Shown here one piece after another: positions 33,002 to 41,010 of a stretch of 64,000 nucleotides of DNA. The stretch is from JAFGOM01 sp964605795 (GTDB lineage Archaea > Halobacteriota > Methanomicrobia > Methanomicrobiales > Methanospirillaceae). The notes beneath the pieces were generated by a model. The model was not told the origin of the DNA and did not search any database. It was given only the letters and a program-made list of their open reading frames with translations. Made by a program: the position numbers and the translations under genes. The number at the start of each line of letters is the position of its first letter. The first letter of the stretch is position 1. The stretch is taken from positions 28,999 to 92,998 of the forward strand of contig CAZSDZ010000004.1 in assembly GCA_964605795.1 (NCBI GenBank), written 5' to 3'.

Positions 33002-33888
33002 TACTGTCCACCTCCGACTTCACGGATCGGTTTTGCATCAAGCCATGCATAGGCATCACGCCGGGAGAGCTTGAAGTACATCTTAAAGGTGTAGATAAAT
33101 CCGATGAGTGATACGACGAGAGAGACCGATGCAGCAACCAGGTCAAGGTATGCATAGGAGATGATTGCTACGGGAATCATCGAGAGGAACCCGCACTCCA
33201 ATGCAAGCATGAGTGTACGGTCCTGGCTCTCGTTTGGTCCGAGACACGCATTAAACGGGTGTTGCAGGGCGATAGCACCAAGCATGAAGATCACTGCAAA
33301 GACACAGCCGCCGATAAGCGTGCCGGTTGCATTGATGTTTGCAACAAGGAGGCCTGCGTTCTCAGCGCCACTCATCCCAACAGCGGTTACCACCGCTCCG
33401 TTTGTTATCATGTTCTCAAACAGGAACGATCCACATGCCATCGATGCAAGTCCGAGCATGGTTAAGGCTCCGACGATTGCAAGTTCGATGAGTGAGATGA
33501 CCATAACCGGGATGTTCATGTTGATGATGTCGTTTGCGATGTACCCAATGATCGCTCCGATGATTGCAGCGATTACCACGGCAACAATAGGCGTTGCGAT
33601 ACCAAACTTGGTAGCAACGATCATCGCGATTGCTCCGGTTCCAAAGGCAATCATACCGGCTGAGGGAACCCCTGTCCCGAGACCGTAACTGCAGAGGTGC
33701 TTGATCGTGTCAGATCCCCACCAGAGAGCAGCAACTGCGGCGATTCCACCGAAGAATGCGAAATAACCGACACCAAGTATCTGGTTTAAATTTGTCAGGT
33801 AGATGCACACGACCGCGGTGACAAGACCACCGATAAGAAGGGTTTTGTGTGGCATTCCACCTGCTGAAGCTTCCATTTTTACCGTCAT
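33001..33888 (-). CDS. mtrC: Methyl-H4MPT:CoM methyltransferase subunit MtrC
   Basis: Integral membrane subunit of 295 residues with about seven hydrophobic segments, part of the MtrCDE membrane core that couples methyl transfer to Na+ export. ATG 33888 (MTVKMEASAGGMPHKTLLIG) is preferred because GAGGTGG lies just upstream; a GTG at 33897 overlaps that site. Conserved segments include LCSYGLGTGVPSAGMIAFGT and HPFNACLGPNESQDRTLMLA. Confidence 0.93.
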   Translation of the reverse strand: MTVKMEASAGGMPHKTLLIGGLVTAVVCIYLTNLNQILGVGYFAFFGGIAAVAALWWGSDTIKHLCSYGLGTGVPSAGMIAFGTGAIAMIVATKFGIATPIVAVVIAAIIGAIIGYIANDIINMNIPVMVISLIELAIVGALTMLGLASMACGSFLFENMITNGAVVTAVGMSGAENAGLLVANINATGTLIGGCVFAVIFMLGAIALQHPFNACLGPNESQDRTLMLALECGFLSMIPVAIISYAYLDLVAASVSLVVSLIGFIYTFKMYFKLSRRDAYAWLDAKPIREVGGGQ

Positions 33889-33898
33889 GTTATCCACC

Positions 33899-34780
33899 TC
33901 ATAATGCTACCACGGTAAGTATGGCTACAAGTCCGCAGACCGCCGATGCGACGGCGCAGCCGATGATAGCCCGTGGAACACGCTTGAATTTTGGATCGTG
34001 CGGTCCTTCGATTGTTCCCGTGATGTTGTACGCAGAAAGCACTGCATTTACCAGGAAGAACCCGATGGCAAAGATACCGGCGAGTGAGACCGCGAGGGGT
34101 GCCACGGAACCGGCATCAATCCCAAGAAGTTTCTCAAGGCCAGGCTGGTATACCAGAAGCAATTCGAGGTAGACGAGTGTTCCGCCAAGGGCTGCGAGGA
34201 ATCCTCCGACAACACCACCAAAGTACGAGATGAACGGAAGTCCGTGCCCCTCGGTCCCTTGTGACTTGTACTCAGGGAACGTGAACCCGGTGATAGGATC
34301 CTTTGCAATCTTTCCCGATGCTGAAGGTACTCCCATGGCAAAGACATAGGTCAGGTTCACCATAAGACAGGTGATTGCCATCATGAGACCGCCACCGATT
34401 CCGCCTCCAATGATCGTTATCCAGAAGTCGTGGGTGGTCTCCCATGCCCATGCCCCGCCGAAGAGACCGGCAAGACCGGCACCTGCTGCGAGCATGGCTA
34501 CACCGGTTGCGATACCAGGTGCCTGGCCCATGGCCGCGGGTGCTCCCCCGACCGGGACGAAATGGACTCCGAATCCGATGAGTGCTCCTCCTACGATGAT
34601 TCCGATAAGCGGAACGACAAGGGCAACACCCTGCAGTCCGCCAAAGAGACCGGGGGGGATGAGGGACTGCTCAAGTGCGTAGGTAATGAGAATGGCAACG
34701 AGCAGGATGAAGATACCAACCGATGTTCCTTTCCAGTTGATACCCTCACCACCGCGTGCCTGTCCACCAAGTGCACTCAT
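33899..34780 (-). CDS. mtrD: Methyl-H4MPT:CoM methyltransferase subunit MtrD
   Basis: Integral membrane subunit of 293 residues, about six to seven helices. I start at ATG 34780 (MSALGGQARGGEGINWKGTS), which overlaps the mtrE stop by 4 nt; the longer frame to 34897 would lie inside mtrE. Conserved MtrD segments are VHFVPVGGAPAAMGQAPGIA, TGVAMLAAGAGLAGLFGG and FAMGVPSASGKIAKDPITG. It belongs to the membrane Na+-translocating module with MtrC and MtrE. Confidence 0.93.
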   Translation of the reverse strand: MSALGGQARGGEGINWKGTSVGIFILLVAILITYALEQSLIPPGLFGGLQGVALVVPLIGIIVGGALIGFGVHFVPVGGAPAAMGQAPGIATGVAMLAAGAGLAGLFGGAWAWETTHDFWITIIGGGIGGGLMMAITCLMVNLTYVFAMGVPSASGKIAKDPITGFTFPEYKSQGTEGHGLPFISYFGGVVGGFLAALGGTLVYLELLLVYQPGLEKLLGIDAGSVAPLAVSLAGIFAIGFFLVNAVLSAYNITGTIEGPHDPKFKRVPRAIIGCAVASAVCGLVAILTVVAL

Positions 34781-35673
34781 GATGATGCCTCCTGTTTCTC
34801 GTATGGCCCGTAGGTGGTGCGTGACCACTTCTCGACCCAGAGATCGATGATGGCAAAGATAACAATAAGAACGAATCCGATTATTACGGCTCCCCATTGT
34901 CCGAGTTCGTGTTCAAAGAGAACGGTCCTCCAGAGTTCGAGGAATACAATCAGTCCAAAGCAGATACCTGATGCAGGTCCTGCAAACTTGGTTGTAAACC
35001 AGCCGTTATCAAGGGAGGATCGCTGTCCGGCTTCAGCATATCTGACGATGTTTCCTGATGCAGAGATAGGAACTCCGGCTCCGAAGTTCTGATTCTGGTA
35101 CTGGCGTTCCTTTCCATAGAACGGATTTCCTGTTGCAGATCCGGCAGCTCCCAGGGCGATGCCCCAGACTAACCCCAACAGGGGAAGTGCAAACGGATGA
35201 TGCAGGAACTCAGCCATCAGATAACACATCGTAACGGTACAGAAGATCGCTACAAATGCGTGTGCCATGGTCACTGGAGTCAGTGATTTGACCACGTCAA
35301 TGTAGACCGGCTGCTCAAACTTGGCAAGACTGGCAGTACGTCCGAGGTATGCGGTGACACAGTAGATACCCTGGACAAATACGGCAACAATCGAACCGAG
35401 AATGATTGCAAGAGCCGGGTTATGTAGAATCTGCAGAAAAGCGAAGGCAACTCCTGCCCCAAGGGCACACCACAGACCATATGCCGGTGGCTCACCTGAT
35501 ACTGCCTTGTTAAAGATACGATGAATGTATCCCATCTGAGGGGCGAGCTGAACCTGTGAGTTTGGGTCACCCTGTGACCCGATATCAGATTCAGTATCCT
35601 CGGCAGCACCAGCAACGGTGGCAAGAGCTCCTGCCAATGCAGTAATTCCAATGCCTAATACAATTGTTTCCAT
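34777..35673 (-). CDS. mtrE: Methyl-H4MPT:CoM methyltransferase subunit MtrE
   Basis: First gene of the mtr operon: an integral membrane subunit of 298 residues with about six helices. Conserved features are AGAAEDTESDIGSQGDPNSQ near residue 22, MGYIHRIFNKAVSGEPPAYG, and NQNFGAGVPISASGNIVRY. ATG 35673 follows GCAGGAGAAAGG. Acidic residues in the loop that ends in GDPNSQ are thought to contribute to Na+ handling in MtrE. The upstream region is a long leader and promoter zone. Confidence 0.95.
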   Translation of the reverse strand: METIVLGIGITALAGALATVAGAAEDTESDIGSQGDPNSQVQLAPQMGYIHRIFNKAVSGEPPAYGLWCALGAGVAFAFLQILHNPALAIILGSIVAVFVQGIYCVTAYLGRTASLAKFEQPVYIDVVKSLTPVTMAHAFVAIFCTVTMCYLMAEFLHHPFALPLLGLVWGIALGAAGSATGNPFYGKERQYQNQNFGAGVPISASGNIVRYAEAGQRSSLDNGWFTTKFAGPASGICFGLIVFLELWRTVLFEHELGQWGAVIIGFVLIVIFAIIDLWVEKWSRTTYGPYEKQEASS

Positions 35674-36140
35674 GTAAACCTTTCTCCTGCGCTTATTTTA
35701 CTAACAGACACAAGAGTGCTCTTCTTCGTTACCACACACAATGAGTAGTAAAAACCCTTTGTGGTATTGTAAGGGTTGGTTATGAGAGCATTAAAGGTTT
35801 CGAAATGTGATGAGATATAAGGAAAATTCTCTTTTCTTTTGGAAAAAAACGAGATATCGGTCGTTTTAATGAACATCGAATTGTAATAGGTAAAGTAAAA
35901 TTGTTTTGCGCTCTTTCCCTCTCATTGATGAGTTCCGCGCCCTGGAACGAGGGATGAATAGTGTCTTTTATGGTCATGGATCCTTCGAGTCTCGTTTTAA
36001 CTAATTTAACTGATTATGGGGTTTGAAACAGAAAACCGGGGCCAATAGTATCGAATAGATCAGAAATGTGATCCCTGGTTCATCCCGAAAAAAAAGCCGT
36101 ATATTGCGCGGTCAGAGATGGGGAGTCCCGAGAGATTCCT
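35674..36140 (-). promoter_or_regulatory. Leader and promoter zone of the mtr operon
   Basis: No gene is supported here. On the minus strand the best TATA-like element is GAAACCTTTAATG (about 35780-35800), which resembles GAAGCCTTAAATC before mcr, and would give a leader of about 90 nt. A sequence ATGAGTAGTAAA (35741-35752) differs in one base from the half-site seen in the DUF134 cluster, but without a second half. The rest is AT-rich with no hairpin of note. Confidence 0.35.
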
Positions 36141-36206
36141 AAAAAAAAGATGGGTAGTGAGATCCGGCTTACTTTGCCGGCATACAAAGAGTACGCTCTC
36201 CTTTTG
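36141..36206 (-). pseudogene. Duplicated 3' end of mcrA with its terminator (copy A)
   Basis: A 66-bp block matches 37376-37441 at all but four positions. On the minus strand it reads KGERTLCMPAK and a stop, against KGERTLLMPAK in mcrA, followed by the same 3' flank and an eight-T tract. Similarity ends abruptly at 36206, so this is a copied gene end, not a separate gene. A 61-codon frame running through it to 36354 is probably chance. Confidence 0.8.
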
Positions 36207-36417
36207 AAAAAGATGATAATTTCATTAATAACGGTTCAGCCCTTTTTTTCTCTGATTGATCTGTCATATCAGGGATTATCCTGATCAGGTGGTATAAGAA
36301 AATTTCACCTTGAAATGCAGAATTGCTGATATATGGTTTTATCGTTATTTTCAAGGTGAAAACAAAGAGTTCAGTTTTATAAGAGGGTGAGTGGTGGTTA
36401 CAGGATTTTTCAGGCGT
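36207..36417. promoter_or_regulatory. Intergenic spacer with two identical TTTCA-N3-TGAAA palindromes
   Basis: TTTCACCTTGAAA at 36303-36315 and its reverse complement TTTCAAGGTGAAA at 36349-36361 lie 46 bp apart centre to centre. Each is itself a TTTCA-N3-TGAAA dyad. They could be operator sites or form a 13-bp RNA stem with a 33-nt loop. They lie downstream of the toxin gene. Confidence 0.45.
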
Positions 36418-36759
36418 TTATAGATCAAATAATAACCTGAGTCGTTCCTCGACCTCTCGTTGTATATCCCTGGGTAGTTGCCCCAATCTTCTCTGGATTA
36501 CCAATGACGTGACCGTCATCATACGATGCAGCAGGAGGGTGGAAGGAACCCGTAAACCCGTCCCGGAAAAACCAGGATGAGTGGCTTGTATGATGATGTC
36601 AGTCCTATCTGGATTCGTGGGAATACGGCTGGTGATAAAAGCCAGGATTATGTGGTTGTGAGGGCCGATGCAGTCTGTGAGGCAGACTGCAGGGCGGACT
36701 TTTGTACTGGTGAGGTCATCAAACGGAAAAGGGACGAGGACAACATCATACTTCGTCAT
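36418..36759 (-). CDS. MazF/PemK-type toxin
   Basis: A 113-residue protein of the MazF/PemK mRNA-interferase superfamily. The N-terminus KYDVVLVPFPFDDLTSTKVR and the RPAVCLTD and FITSRIP segments match the family core, in which the conserved Arg and Thr/Ser of those segments act in RNA cleavage. The start ATG 36759 overlaps the upstream antitoxin gene by 14 nt. Target sequence specificity cannot be predicted. It sits between the two copies of the mcrA 3' end. Confidence 0.85.
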   Translation of the reverse strand: MTKYDVVLVPFPFDDLTSTKVRPAVCLTDCIGPHNHIILAFITSRIPTNPDRTDIIIQATHPGFSGTGLRVPSTLLLHRMMTVTSLVIQRRLGQLPRDIQREVEERLRLLFDL

Positions 36760-37000
36760 GGTATGGTTTCCCGTCAGTGAGTGTGTAAATATCCTCCTCT
36801 GAATCTGAGAGGCTTAAAAAAGCAGAATTTACCGAGGCAGCATGCATCCATTCATTCTCATCAATTTCATCCTCTGGCGAGTACATAACAATAACCCGTA
36901 CTCGCTGTGGACCTTTTATCGGGATAGGTCGGTCAAGGTTCAACTGATGACATTCATCGACGGTTCCAGTGAGTTCGATTGCGTATGCGTGGGTTTCCAT
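36746..37000 (-). CDS. Antitoxin of the MazF-type pair
   Basis: A protein of about 84 residues upstream of and overlapping the toxin, the normal antitoxin position. ATG 37000 (METHAYAIELTGTVDECHQL) has a GGAGA site; an ATG at 37015 is an alternative. The N-terminal half (NLDRPIPIKGPQRVRVIVMY) resembles small uncharacterised archaeal and cyanobacterial antitoxins; the acidic C-terminal half (SPEDEIDENEW...DSEED) would neutralise the toxin. No classical DNA-binding fold is obvious, but the promoter carries an 18-bp palindrome. Confidence 0.75.
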   Translation of the reverse strand: METHAYAIELTGTVDECHQLNLDRPIPIKGPQRVRVIVMYSPEDEIDENEWMHAASVNSAFLSLSDSEEDIYTLTDGKPYHDEV

Positions 37001-37052
37001 GCCGTTTTTCTCCATCTCATGGCGTACTCATAATATTCAAAAGCAAGAGTAT

Positions 37053-37072
37053 TATTTATACTATAGTATAAA
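37053..37072 (-). promoter_or_regulatory. Toxin-antitoxin promoter with 18-bp palindrome
   Basis: TTTATACTATAGTATAAA (37055-37072) is a perfect palindrome and overlaps the minus-strand TATA box TATAAATA (37053-37060). Binding of the antitoxin complex here would occlude TBP, a standard autoregulation scheme for such modules. Confidence 0.6.
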
Positions 37073-37375
37073 CGATCTCTCTTTTCAATCAACATCAGGT
37101 TTGTTACAATCGTTCTTCTTCATCAGTTTTTTCTCATGAAGTACAAGAATGAAAACATGATCTCTCTTCCGCCAGAAACCAAAGAATCCGTATCTGTAAT
37201 TATTCATCATACGGAAACAGGTTAAATCAGCTAATCCGGTTATCCCGTTGCTGAAAAGAGACTATCCGCTTATTAGTGAGATCATCAGAAGAATTGCCAA
37301 GTGCTATCTTTATTTCCCATCTAGTCCGGCAGAATTCATTCGTATTGAGGGCTGGGAATTAGGAATTACAGAACA
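37073..37375 (+). pseudogene. Spacer with possible remains of a small gene
   Basis: No intact gene. On the plus strand a 29-codon frame from ATG 37136 (MKYKNENMISLPPETKESVS) stops near 37225, and an overlapping frame without a good start runs on to 37391 (NPVIPLLKRDYPLISEIIRR, then IAKCYLYFPSSPAEFIRIEG). A single frameshift would join them into about 80 codons. The peptide is not recognised, so this may be chance. Confidence 0.2.
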
Positions 37376-37402
37376 AAAAAAAGATGGATAGTGATATCCG
37401 GC
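37376..37402 (-). terminator. mcr operon terminator, within the original copy (copy B) of the repeat
   Basis: Minus-strand T-tract of nine T at 37375-37383, 20 nt after the mcrA stop. This 3' flank, together with the last 12 mcrA codons (up to 37441), is the segment that is duplicated at 36141-36206. Confidence 0.6.
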
Positions 37403-39106
37403 TTACTTTGCCGGCATAAGAAGAGTACGCTCTCCTTTTGCCACGAACTGCCGGGTTGCACCCTTTGCAAACTCTTTCCTGGGCTCTGCAAAGTCAAAGG
37501 CAAGGGCAGGGTCTGCGAAACAGATCTTGATCAGTGGGGAGAGGGAACAGCCGTCACCACGGGTGTAGTGTGCTGCACCAACGATTGCTGCGTATTCTCC
37601 CTGGTGTCCCACGTTCATTGCGTAGTTGGGGTAGTTGGGGCCACGGAACTCACCGATACAGCCTTCGTCAGGCCGGACAGAGAGTGAGTTGGTTGAACCA
37701 CACTGGTCCTGCAGGTCGTACCCGAAGAACCCGAGACGTGACCATCCTTCCTTGTGCATGAGCATGGAGAGGTACCATCCGTTCAGACCGGCGTTTGAGT
37801 TTCCGGTTGCAATGGAGGTTGAGAGACCTGATGCTGCGGCAATGACACCGGCACGCTGGGATCCACCGAAGTGATCTTCCATCATGGTCGGGAACTGTTC
37901 GTACTGCTCCATGGCGTTTAAGGTGACCTCTCCTGCGATGTCGTTGACAACTTCCTGGGTTGGTTTTACCTTGTCCTTGGGGTCTGGGCTCTGCCAGTTC
38001 ACGCCGTACTTGTCCTTGATGTAGTCCATACCATAGTAGGTGAACTCATCGAGGATGTTGTCGGTGTAGGCTGCGGTAGCGTACTGGGTAAACCCGACAC
38101 CACCAGACATGTAGGATCCGAGCCAGATCTGGTCAAAGAGCATCGTTCCGGCAGCGACTACCTCAAGGGATGCACGTGCAGGGTCGTTTGGATACTTCCG
38201 GTCACCCTGGATCATATCGGCAAAGTGTCCGAACTGGATACCACCAGGTTCGTTTGGACCACGGGCACGACGTGCAGGCAGGTGGCTTGCCATCTGGATG
38301 ACACCGGCGTGCTTTGCTGCAAACGAGAGGTCAGCGACTGCTGCTTCTCCGGCACACATCCGGTATGCAGTGATGAATGACATACCGATCTGCATGGCAG
38401 ACCAGCGGCTGGTGGTTCCTCCGTCACAGGTACGGGAGACAATCGTTGGGATGTGGATTGCCTGCCAGAGTGACTTGCCGACTGCTGCGTTTAATTCTGC
38501 TGCCTGTTTTGCCGGGAAGAGCTTGTTGACGTCAATCACAAACTGCTTCTCGAGCTGGTCTGCAAGGTCAGAGTCACCGGTAAAGACTTTCACGTAACAG
38601 TCGTCGACCACGCTTGGGTGAGTCTCGACCATGTGTTCCTGGACCACGGCTGCTCCGGGCATGGCGTGGTTTAAGATGTGTAAGTACTCGTTGATGGTCT
38701 CAGGGGTGATCTCCTTGCCCAGACGCTTCTGGAGTGTGTTGTGTGCAAGGTCCATCGAGACGATGATCGTCCGGCGGATGTCATCCCAGAACTGCTGCAT
38801 GGCAGGGTTGTTGACAAAGTGCAGGTCGTCACCCTCGACAAACGTGCCGGTTGTTGAGACTTCGTAGGTCATCAGCTGGCGCTGACCCATGGGCAGACCA
38901 CCAAGGTGGCAGCGGTATGGGTCATACATGGACATCCCACGTTCTTTCTCGACCTTCTTGGATGCCGCGATGAACTCCTTTTTACGGGGTGACTGCTGCA
39001 GGTCGTTAAAGTTGTAAAATTCGGTCTTGACATCTGAGACGTCACCGGCGAATTTTTCTTTTAAGGCTTTCAGGAAAAGTTTCTGTGCTCTCTCGATTTT
39101 TGCCAT
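37403..39106 (-). CDS. mcrA: Methyl-coenzyme M reductase alpha subunit
   Basis: Catalytic subunit (567 residues) of the nickel-F430 enzyme that makes methane from methyl-CoM and CoB. By counting, the F430-ligating Gln is Q156 (GAAVVQEH) and active-site Phe/Tyr are F339 and Y342 (GVGFTQYATA). Residues that are modified in characterised MCRs are all present: H266 (AAKHAGV), R280 (PARRARG), Q417 (FGGSQRA), G462 (FFGYDLQDQ) and C469. The MCR signature RWSAMQIGMSFI is clear. It begins behind AGGAGGC. It is the last gene of mcrBDCGA. Confidence 0.98.
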   Translation of the reverse strand: MAKIERAQKLFLKALKEKFAGDVSDVKTEFYNFNDLQQSPRKKEFIAASKKVEKERGMSMYDPYRCHLGGLPMGQRQLMTYEVSTTGTFVEGDDLHFVNNPAMQQFWDDIRRTIIVSMDLAHNTLQKRLGKEITPETINEYLHILNHAMPGAAVVQEHMVETHPSVVDDCYVKVFTGDSDLADQLEKQFVIDVNKLFPAKQAAELNAAVGKSLWQAIHIPTIVSRTCDGGTTSRWSAMQIGMSFITAYRMCAGEAAVADLSFAAKHAGVIQMASHLPARRARGPNEPGGIQFGHFADMIQGDRKYPNDPARASLEVVAAGTMLFDQIWLGSYMSGGVGFTQYATAAYTDNILDEFTYYGMDYIKDKYGVNWQSPDPKDKVKPTQEVVNDIAGEVTLNAMEQYEQFPTMMEDHFGGSQRAGVIAAASGLSTSIATGNSNAGLNGWYLSMLMHKEGWSRLGFFGYDLQDQCGSTNSLSVRPDEGCIGEFRGPNYPNYAMNVGHQGEYAAIVGAAHYTRGDGCSLSPLIKICFADPALAFDFAEPRKEFAKGATRQFVAKGERTLLMPAK

Positions 39107-39119
39107 ATTTTTTGCCTCC

Positions 39120-39878
39120 TTACTCGACCGGCATGAAGCCGTACTTGGTCCTCAGTGAGTGGATACGCTTGATATATTCTACGTACTCTTCATCAGAGCG
39201 GTAGGAAGTACCGACGAGTGAGTGGAACATGGTCGTGTTTGCCTTGAGCCATGCGGCATCCTGTGGCTTGCCGACGTTGACCTTCTTGTCGAGCGGTTCA
39301 CCGATCTGGTTCTTGACATAGTTGACGACACCGCCCTCGAGCTTGCACCGCTGCAGCATATCAAACATCATCCCGTCCTCTGCAAGACGGAGTGAGTGAC
39401 CGTGCACGGTTGCACCACGGATACCGGTCAGAGCCGGATCAAAGAGGTTCGTGTTGATAAGTTCCTGGGAATATTTTTCTAGGTCACGCTCACGGCACTC
39501 GACGATCTGACGTCCTGAGAGCGTTCCCGGGTCGATACCACGGTAGCGGTAGGCCTCGGTGTAGGTCCGCTGGTATGGCTGGCAGGGTGCGTTAAACATC
39601 GAGTCAGCGAACTGGATGTACCTGACACGGTCACCGGCTGCGGCTCCCGGGGTCGGGGTTACGATCTTTCTGATAGGACAGTCCGGCTCTCCCTGCTCTG
39701 CAAGTGGCGGGTGAGCGGTTGGGTATGCCTGTCCTGGTGCACGGTGTCCAAGGATGAGAACGATATCCTCATCGGTGACGTCACGCATTTTCTGAAGGCT
39801 GACACTGGGATTCATCTGTTTACGCCGGTTCTCGGCAACTATTGATGAACCTGGTCCATACTGTGGCTTATATGCCAT
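39120..39878 (-). CDS. mcrG: Methyl-coenzyme M reductase gamma subunit
   Basis: A 252-residue subunit of the MCR (alpha-beta-gamma)2 hexamer. Family segments are MAYKPQYGPGSSIVAENRRK, DIVLILGHRAPGQAYPTAHP, RYIQFADSMFNAPCQPYQRT, and TLSGRQIVECRERDLEKYSQ. It contributes to the F430 and substrate channel walls. It lies 13 nt upstream of mcrA, which has its own ribosome binding site. Confidence 0.97.
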   Translation of the reverse strand: MAYKPQYGPGSSIVAENRRKQMNPSVSLQKMRDVTDEDIVLILGHRAPGQAYPTAHPPLAEQGEPDCPIRKIVTPTPGAAAGDRVRYIQFADSMFNAPCQPYQRTYTEAYRYRGIDPGTLSGRQIVECRERDLEKYSQELINTNLFDPALTGIRGATVHGHSLRLAEDGMMFDMLQRCKLEGGVVNYVKNQIGEPLDKKVNVGKPQDAAWLKANTTMFHSLVGTSYRSDEEYVEYIKRIHSLRTKYGFMPVE

Positions 39879-39894
39879 ATTTTTTTCTCCTGGT

Positions 39895-40518
39895 TTAAGT
39901 GGTTTTGATAAGGGTCATAACCGCATGAATGACTTCTGCTAGTTTCTCCCGCGACGGTGTCTCCCCTCGGGTGACACCGCTTATAATCCGCATGACCGTG
40001 CCTTTCGTGTAGATTGTATCGGTTGGAGGCATGACAAAAGCGGTCTTTACTCCTTCCCGTGCAAAATCTTCATAATCGACCGGTACCTGGCAGACAACAA
40101 TTGCGGGAATCTCACAATCCCGTAAAATTGAGCGGACTTTTGCAACGACATGGGATCGCACGTTGCCATGATGAAGCACGGCAAGGCGGTGCCTTCCTAT
40201 CTGTTCAATCTCCTTTCCGTTCATTCCAAAGTAGGCGCCGAGAACATGTCCTGCCGCTTTTGGTGCATCAGGCGGAAGGCCTGATCCGGCGTTGAGCACC
40301 ATGGTGCTTACGTTGTACTCGATACCCTGGGAACGAAGAGCCGAGGTGATATCACAGACCGGTTTTGTGACGTGTCTCCTGCCCGGGGACATGCCGACGA
40401 TGATAACATCCGGATTTTTGCATTCAGAGATGGTCCCCCGTTGTGCAAGGGATCCTCCTTTGCCCATTCCGGCACTCTCGCGGCAGTCCACGACCTGGGT
40501 AACACGTCCAAGCGGCAT
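39895..40518 (-). CDS. mcrC: Methyl-coenzyme M reductase operon protein C
   Basis: A 207-residue protein not part of the purified MCR hexamer; McrC is reported as a component of the ATP-dependent MCR activation complex. Motifs include VTQVVDCRESAGMGKGGSLA, VIIVGMSPGRRHVTKPVCDI, and NAGSGLPPDAPKAAGHVLGA. Its start overlaps the mcrD stop. Position between mcrD and mcrG is standard. Confidence 0.94.
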   Translation of the reverse strand: MPLGRVTQVVDCRESAGMGKGGSLAQRGTISECKNPDVIIVGMSPGRRHVTKPVCDITSALRSQGIEYNVSTMVLNAGSGLPPDAPKAAGHVLGAYFGMNGKEIEQIGRHRLAVLHHGNVRSHVVAKVRSILRDCEIPAIVVCQVPVDYEDFAREGVKTAFVMPPTDTIYTKGTVMRIISGVTRGETPSREKLAEVIHAVMTLIKTT

Positions 40519-41003
40519 TATTTATATCCCTGAATGATCGTTGGTCCGGTCTTTGCACTGGGATCGGTTATCCCTAAAATCCTGCTGTCTGCACCAGGAC
40601 CGTATTTTGCGTGGTCCACCTGGGTGGGACTGGAACGCATGAACCTGCCCTGCTGCAACTGGTATGGGAAGTTTACAAAGACCTCTTCGCAGGCCCGCTC
40701 GATGAGCGGGATGATATCTTCCTTTTCTACCTCGAGTAAAAAAGTTCCGACCTGCACCCGTAACTCGATCTCCTCATCACCGACGGTGATGGATCTCCTG
40801 TCTGTGTGGGGATTCTCAGTACCGCGTGCAGGTCCGTAGGGGACGGTTGCAGGAATACTCGGCCCATTCATAATGATCCGGCGTATTCCCGGTATTGCAA
40901 CCAGTCGTACCAGCAGACTCTCTACGGTATCAGGTTTTAAGAGACGGTGTGAGACTATCCTGACTTGGGGATATGATGCATCAGTCATCTGGTTCTGCAC
41001 CAT
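40518..41003 (-). CDS. mcrD: Methyl-coenzyme M reductase operon protein D
   Basis: About 161 residues. The frame is open far into mcrB, so the start must be chosen: ATG 41003, 8 nt after the mcrB stop and behind GGAG, is preferred; ATG 40988 (MTDASYPQVRIVSHRLLKPD), behind GGTG, is almost as good. Family segments are VRIVSHRLLKPDTVE, INYLV-like VRLVAIPGIRRIIMNGPSIP, and a C-terminal FVNFPYQLQQGRFMR. McrD associates loosely with MCR and probably helps assembly or F430 delivery. Confidence 0.9.
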   Translation of the reverse strand: MVQNQMTDASYPQVRIVSHRLLKPDTVESLLVRLVAIPGIRRIIMNGPSIPATVPYGPARGTENPHTDRRSITVGDEEIELRVQVGTFLLEVEKEDIIPLIERACEEVFVNFPYQLQQGRFMRSSPTQVDHAKYGPGADSRILGITDPSAKTGPTIIQGYK

Positions 41004-41010
41004 GGTGCGG

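Noticed and set aside
33161..33688. 175-codon plus-strand ORF over mtrC
   Set aside because: Antisense shadow of a conserved membrane subunit; low-complexity composition typical of opposite-strand frames.
35655..35876. 73-codon minus-strand ORF overlapping the mtrE start
   Set aside because: It runs through the mtr leader and the mtrE ribosome binding site; the conserved MtrE frame takes precedence.
36169..36354. 61-codon minus-strand ORF ending in KGERTLCMPAK
   Set aside because: Only the last 12 codons match anything (the mcrA end). The upstream part has no family features and includes the twin palindromes, so it is treated as a copied fragment, not a gene.
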